Below, piece by piece: positions 6,958 through 10,647 of a stretch of DNA of 10,647 nt; position 1 is the first letter of the stretch, and every line of letters starts with the position of its first letter. Below the pieces are notes generated by a model. The model made no database searches. It was given only the letters and a program-made list of their open reading frames with translations, and was not told the DNA's origin. The DNA comes from Bacteroidota bacterium (GTDB lineage Bacteria; Bacteroidota; Ignavibacteria; UBA10030; F1-140-MAGs086), in the NCBI GenBank assembly GCA_005792205.1, contig SXSO01000125.1:1-10647 (forward strand), in the 5' to 3' direction. Both the position numbers and the translations under genes were made by a program.

Positions 6958-8007
6958 ATGAATTTAAATATTGCAATTACGGGGTTAAATGCAACGGATA
7001 ATCCTGCTCCAGGAATTCCAGTTGCGCGGTGTTTGAGAGAGGCAAATTGGAAAGGAAAAATAATTGGACTTGCATATGATGCTTTTGACACAGGAATTTA
7101 TGACAAAGAAATTTTAGATGAGGTATATTTAATTCCATATCCAAACGAAGGAGAAATTGCGATTTTAGATAGATTGAAACAAATTTCTCACAAAACAAAA
7201 ATTGATATTTTTATTCCCACACTTGATTCAGAATTATTCAATGCAAATCGTATTGCAAATGAACTAAAAAATTTTGGTATTCATACATTTCTTCCATCAG
7301 AAGAGCAAATAAAAATGCGAAGTAAATCTTTGCTTTCAGAATTTTGTATGAAACACAATATTCCAGTTCCAAAAACACAAATTGTAAATGATATTCGTCA
7401 ATTACAAAATGCAGTTGCGCAACTTAAATTGCCAATTGTTGTGAAAGGAGTTTTTTATGAAGCATATGTTTGTCATTCACTTGAAGAAGCAATAATTTAT
7501 TTTGGAAAGATAAATATAAAATGGGGGCTTCCAATAATTGTACAAGAATTTTTAAATGGAGAAGAATATGATGTTGCATGTGTTGGAGATGGTTTCGGAA
7601 ATTTGGTTGGAAAAGTTCCGATGAGAAAACTTCGTTTGACAGATAAAGGAAAAGCTTGGGCGGGAATTACAATTTATGATAAAGTATTAGACCAAATTTC
7701 CGAACATATAATTTCAGCATTGAAGTGGAGAGGACCGTGTGAATTAGAATTTTTGAAAGAACAAAAGAGTGGAAAATATGTTCTCATTGAAATAAATCCA
7801 AGATTTCCTTCGTGGATTTATCTTTCTGCGGGTGTTAATGTGAATTTACCATTTGCGAATGTAAAACTTGCAGTTGGAGAAAAGATAAAAAAAATGTCTT
7901 CCGCAAAAGCAGGATTTACATTTGTGCGACATGCAATTGATTTAGTTTGCCCAATGAATTATATAGAAAGTTTAACAATAAAAGGTGAATTAATATTTAA
8001 AAAATAA
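6958..8007 (+). CDS. ATP-grasp domain ligase, substrate unknown
   Basis: This 349-residue protein has the carbamoyl-phosphate-synthase-like ATP-grasp layout. An N-terminal Rossmann-like part (about 1-115) starts with NIAITGLNATDNPAPGIPVA and contains IFIPTLDSEL (84-93). A linker follows with KSLLSEFCMKHNIPVPKT (123-140). In the ATP-grasp fold, K163 in IVVKG and E197 in IVQEF would contact ATP, and E262/E264 in CELEF with E278-N280 in IEINPRF would hold magnesium. Such enzymes activate a carboxylate as an acyl phosphate and join it to an amine or other nucleophile. The nearest named relatives by layout would be PylC- or BtrJ-type ligases, but I cannot assign a substrate. The gene is 3 bp upstream of a PLP decarboxylase, suggesting a two-step pathway. 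The basic residues in PMRKLRLTDKGKAWAG (221-236) probably form part of the active site. Confidence 0.85.
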   Translation: MNLNIAITGLNATDNPAPGIPVARCLREANWKGKIIGLAYDAFDTGIYDKEILDEVYLIPYPNEGEIAILDRLKQISHKTKIDIFIPTLDSELFNANRIANELKNFGIHTFLPSEEQIKMRSKSLLSEFCMKHNIPVPKTQIVNDIRQLQNAVAQLKLPIVVKGVFYEAYVCHSLEEAIIYFGKINIKWGLPIIVQEFLNGEEYDVACVGDGFGNLVGKVPMRKLRLTDKGKAWAGITIYDKVLDQISEHIISALKWRGPCELEFLKEQKSGKYVLIEINPRFPSWIYLSAGVNVNLPFANVKLAVGEKIKKMSSAKAGFTFVRHAIDLVCPMNYIESLTIKGELIFKK

Positions 8008-8010
8008 TTT

Positions 8011-9351
8011 ATGCAAAAACAAAATTACGAGAAACCAACAATTGTGCGTCATACAGTTGGACTTGCAAATAAATTTGGAAGATCGCCAAGTGCAATTCCA
8101 TTCACTCAAGTAGAGGGTATCGCGATAAAACCTTTATTAGAAAAATTTGGATCTCCATTATATATTGTTTCAGAACGAACATTAAGAAAAAAATATAAAG
8201 AATTATATCGTTCGTTTTCATTGCGATATCCAAAAGTTCAAATTTCATATTCGTATAAGACAAATTATCTTTCTGCAATTTGCGCAACATTAAATAAAGA
8301 AGGTGCTTTTGCAGAAGTTGTTTCTGGATTTGAATATAAAATTGCTAAGTCGTTAAATATTCCCGGAAATAAAATAATTTTCAACGGTCCTCACAAAACA
8401 AAAGAAGAGTTATTAATTGCTGTTTCAGAAAACGCAATCATAAATATTGATTCGTATGATGAAATATATTTACTTGAAGAAATTGCAAAACAGTTGAATA
8501 AAAAAATTTCCGTTGGAATAAGATTGAATTTTGAAATTGGAACTCAACATTGGGATAGATTTGGATTTAACTTTGAAAGTGGTCAAGCATTTGAAGTGGC
8601 AAAAAGAATTGTTGTTGGAAATCAATTGTTATTAAAAGGAATACATTGTCATGCGGGAACTTATATTGATACTGTTGAAACATATAAACTTCTTGCAGAA
8701 AAATTTGTTTATTTCTATCAAATAATAAAAGATGCATTAGATGTCAAACTTGAATATTGGGATATTGGAGGTGGATTTGCGTCAATAAATACACTACATT
8801 CTGCGTGGCTTCCGGGAAATCAAACTTGTCCAACATTCGATCAATATGCAGAAGCAATTTGTCCAATTCTAATGAATGGACCATTTAAACCAGATGAAAC
8901 ACCAATATTATTTATGGAACATGGACGTGCAATTGTAGATGAAGCAATGCATTTAGTTTCAACTGTTGTTTCGCAAAAAAGATTTGCTAATGGAGGAAAA
9001 TCATATAATATAGATGCAGGAGTGAATCTTCTTTTTTCATCATATTGGTATAAATATGAAATACAACCAATTCAAGATAATGGCGCAACAATTGAAGATG
9101 TAACTATATATGGACCACTTTGTATGCAAATTGATTGCGTAAAATCTTTTACATCGCTTCCACCTTTGCGAAGAGGTGATGCTGTTATTATTAAAAACGT
9201 TGGAGCATATAATCTTTCACAGAGCATGCAATTTATTCAACTTCGTCCTTCTATTGTTATGATTTCAGAAAATGGAGTTCATCTTATAAGAGAAAAAGAA
9301 AATTTTGAATACGTAAAACAGTTAGATAAAATTCCTGAACATTTGAAATAA
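8011..9351 (+). CDS. Fold-type III PLP-dependent decarboxylase, LysA-like but not typical
   Basis: This 446-residue protein belongs to the ornithine/DAP/arginine decarboxylase 2 family: an alanine-racemase-type barrel plus a C-terminal beta domain. The PLP lysine is K83 in SYKTNY. Others are H214 in GIHCHAGT, the phosphate-binding DIGGGFA (251-257), C371 in GPLC and Y400 in GAYNLSQSM. It probably removes a carboxylate from an amino-acid-like substrate. Two positions differ from diaminopimelate decarboxylase: EPGR reads EHGR (303-306), and CES reads CMQ (371-373), losing the Glu that contacts the D-centre of meso-DAP. A 40-residue N-terminal extension (IVRHTVGLANKFGRSPSA) is also atypical. Its 3-bp spacing from the ATP-grasp gene suggests joint action, perhaps on a ligated amino acid as with BtrJ/BtrK. 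A name such as lysA would be misleading. The fold is near certain, the substrate unknown. Confidence 0.9.
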   Translation: MQKQNYEKPTIVRHTVGLANKFGRSPSAIPFTQVEGIAIKPLLEKFGSPLYIVSERTLRKKYKELYRSFSLRYPKVQISYSYKTNYLSAICATLNKEGAFAEVVSGFEYKIAKSLNIPGNKIIFNGPHKTKEELLIAVSENAIINIDSYDEIYLLEEIAKQLNKKISVGIRLNFEIGTQHWDRFGFNFESGQAFEVAKRIVVGNQLLLKGIHCHAGTYIDTVETYKLLAEKFVYFYQIIKDALDVKLEYWDIGGGFASINTLHSAWLPGNQTCPTFDQYAEAICPILMNGPFKPDETPILFMEHGRAIVDEAMHLVSTVVSQKRFANGGKSYNIDAGVNLLFSSYWYKYEIQPIQDNGATIEDVTIYGPLCMQIDCVKSFTSLPPLRRGDAVIIKNVGAYNLSQSMQFIQLRPSIVMISENGVHLIREKENFEYVKQLDKIPEHLK

Positions 9352-9356
9352 TTTAT

Positions 9357-10647
9357 TTGAAAGAATTTTTTAACACAATAATAAAATCATATTCTGCATT
9401 AGTTTTTTCTAACAAAACTATAAGTGGAGTTTTTGTTTTTCTTTCCTCAATTGTAAATCCGTTTGTTGGACTGTTTGGACTTTTGGGAAATGTATTTGTA
9501 AATTTTTTTGCAAAAGTTTTAAATGTAGATAAAAACTATTTGAGTTCGGGAATTTTTGGTGTTAATGGAATTTTAGTTGGACTTGGAATTGCATTTTATA
9601 TTCCAAATTTTTTTGACGCAATTTTTCTTTTGGTTTTATTTTCGCTGTTATCAACATTCGTAATTATTTTTCTTTTGAATTTTTTTTCAAAAAGAAATTT
9701 GGTTGTGATGAGTTTGCCGTTCGTATTTGTATTTTGGATTTTTATTTTAATACAAAAAAATTTTTATCCAACAAATTTTCAAATTACAAATTTTGAGTTT
9801 GTAAATTTATTTCAATTTCCTGATCCAATAAAAATTTATTTTACTTCACTTGGAAGTTTTGTCTTTTCCAAATACATACTTTCTGGAATTTTAATTTCAA
9901 TTGCGGTTTTATTTTCAAGTAGAATTTCATTTTTAATTTTAATTGGAAGTGGAATTGTAAATTCTATTTTACTCGAGTTTTTATTTCCACATTTTATTTC
10001 AAAAGAGTTAATTATACTCAATGCTGTTTTAACTTCTATTGCGTTGAGTTTTTTTATTGCTCCAAATTTGAATGGAATTATATTTGCGTTTTTAGGAAAT
10101 ATAGTTTCTCTTATTTTTTCTCTTGTATTTATTTTTCTTCTCAATAAATTTGAACTTCCACTTTTAGTTTTTTCATTTAATTTTTCTGTTTTATTTTTGC
10201 TTTATTCAATACAAAGCAAAATTATTTATCTTCAAAAATTGAAAATTATTTTAATTCCATTTTCCATTTTAGCAAATGCGGAAAATCATTTATTGTGGTA
10301 CAAAAAAAATTTTGGAAACAAAAAAAAAGTGGAATATTTTCTTCCATTTTTTGGAACTTGGTTTGTGTTACAAGGAGAATTTGGAAAATTCACACACAAA
10401 GGAACTCAATCATACGCGTATGATTTCGTGGTTTTAGATAATGATGGAAAACAATTTTCACATTTGGGAATTAAACTTGAAGATTATTATTGTTTCAATT
10501 TGCCGGTGCTTTGTCCTGCGGATGGAAAAATTATTTCAATAAAAAATGATGTTGAAGATAATTTTCCTGGAGTTGTAAATGAAAAAGATAATTGGGGAAA
10601 TTTTATTATCATTGAAAACAAAGAAGGTGAATACACAGAAATTTCTC
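9357..10647 (+). CDS. Urea-transporter-family protein fused to M23 peptidase-like domain (3' end cut)
   Basis: An open frame runs off the window after 430 residues. Residues 1-320 are a polytopic membrane region like the urea transporter (UT) family: SYSALVFSNKTISG (11-24), NPFVGLFGLLGN near 34-45, GIFGVNGILVGLGIAF (65-80) and the second-half copy APNLNGIIFAFLGN. From about residue 330 it becomes soluble and M23-like: FLPFFGTW, THKGTQSYAYDF with candidate zinc ligands H347 and D356, LEDYYCFN, CPADGKI and NWGNFIIIEN. The usual HxH of M23 enzymes would lie just past the window. UT-M23 fusions occur in Bacteroidota, so the join is probably real. The start must be TTG at 9357-9359, 5 bp after the decarboxylase stop, because the first in-frame ATG is codon 118, beyond the UT signature. 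It may move urea or a related small polar solute. The outside domain could trim peptidoglycan; both roles are inferred. Confidence 0.87.
   Translation, partial: MKEFFNTIIKSYSALVFSNKTISGVFVFLSSIVNPFVGLFGLLGNVFVNFFAKVLNVDKNYLSSGIFGVNGILVGLGIAFYIPNFFDAIFLLVLFSLLSTFVIIFLLNFFSKRNLVVMSLPFVFVFWIFILIQKNFYPTNFQITNFEFVNLFQFPDPIKIYFTSLGSFVFSKYILSGILISIAVLFSSRISFLILIGSGIVNSILLEFLFPHFISKELIILNAVLTSIALSFFIAPNLNGIIFAFLGNIVSLIFSLVFIFLLNKFELPLLVFSFNFSVLFLLYSIQSKIIYLQKLKIILIPFSILANAENHLLWYKKNFGNKKKVEYFLPFFGTWFVLQGEFGKFTHKGTQSYAYDFVVLDNDGKQFSHLGIKLEDYYCFNLPVLCPADGKIISIKNDVEDNFPGVVNEKDNWGNFIIIENKEGEYTEIS

Noticed and set aside
8011..9351. Annotation as diaminopimelate decarboxylase LysA
   Set aside because: The fold matches, but the EHGR and CMQ changes, the N-terminal extension and the ATP-grasp partner argue for a different substrate.
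9836..10144. A 102-codon open frame on the minus strand
   Set aside because: It is antisense to membrane helices of the urea-transporter-like gene, and its polar, lysine-rich translation is what the complement of TTT/ATT-rich helices produces.

Overview
The window is strongly AT-rich DNA from a bacterium of the Bacteroidota/Chlorobiota/Ignavibacteriota (FCB) group. The best evidence is a secreted peptidase (269-2662, minus strand) that ends in a type IX secretion (T9SS) type A sorting domain with the FPNPFNP motif. The start codons also lack Shine-Dalgarno sequences, as is common in that group. The proteins are rich in Lys, Asn, Ile and Phe. I cannot name a genus; a low-GC Ignavibacteria-like lineage is my best guess. 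Nothing looks like a phage, transposon, CRISPR array, tRNA or rRNA.

Left end (1-268): non-coding. It holds two 17-bp odd palindromes on a 21-bp pitch (44-81), a 19-bp palindrome (141-159), and a clear intrinsic terminator (211-242) for the minus-strand genes.

Minus-strand pair (269-3051): apaG followed 5 bp later by a multidomain M28-type zinc aminopeptidase with a signal peptide and T9SS tail. A 76-bp divergent spacer separates apaG from the plus-strand genes.

Plus-strand operon 1 (3128-6762): a complete four-gene TRAP transporter in the order TatT lipoprotein, DctP-like substrate-binding protein, DctQ small permease, DctM large permease. The binding protein appears to lack the arginine and asparagine that hold carboxylate substrates in classical DctP proteins, so a non-classical and perhaps hydrophobic ligand is plausible.

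Plus-strand operon 2 (6958 to beyond 10647): after a 195-bp spacer come an ATP-grasp ligase, a fold-type III PLP decarboxylase and a urea-transporter-family membrane protein fused to an M23 peptidase-like domain, 3 and 5 bp apart. The decarboxylase resembles LysA but has EHGR instead of EPGR and lacks the Glu after the catalytic Cys, so ordinary lysine synthesis is unlikely. The ATP-grasp/decarboxylase pair looks like a small-molecule biosynthetic module of unknown product. The third gene needs a TTG start and is cut by the window end. This operon is the most likely place for undescribed biology here.
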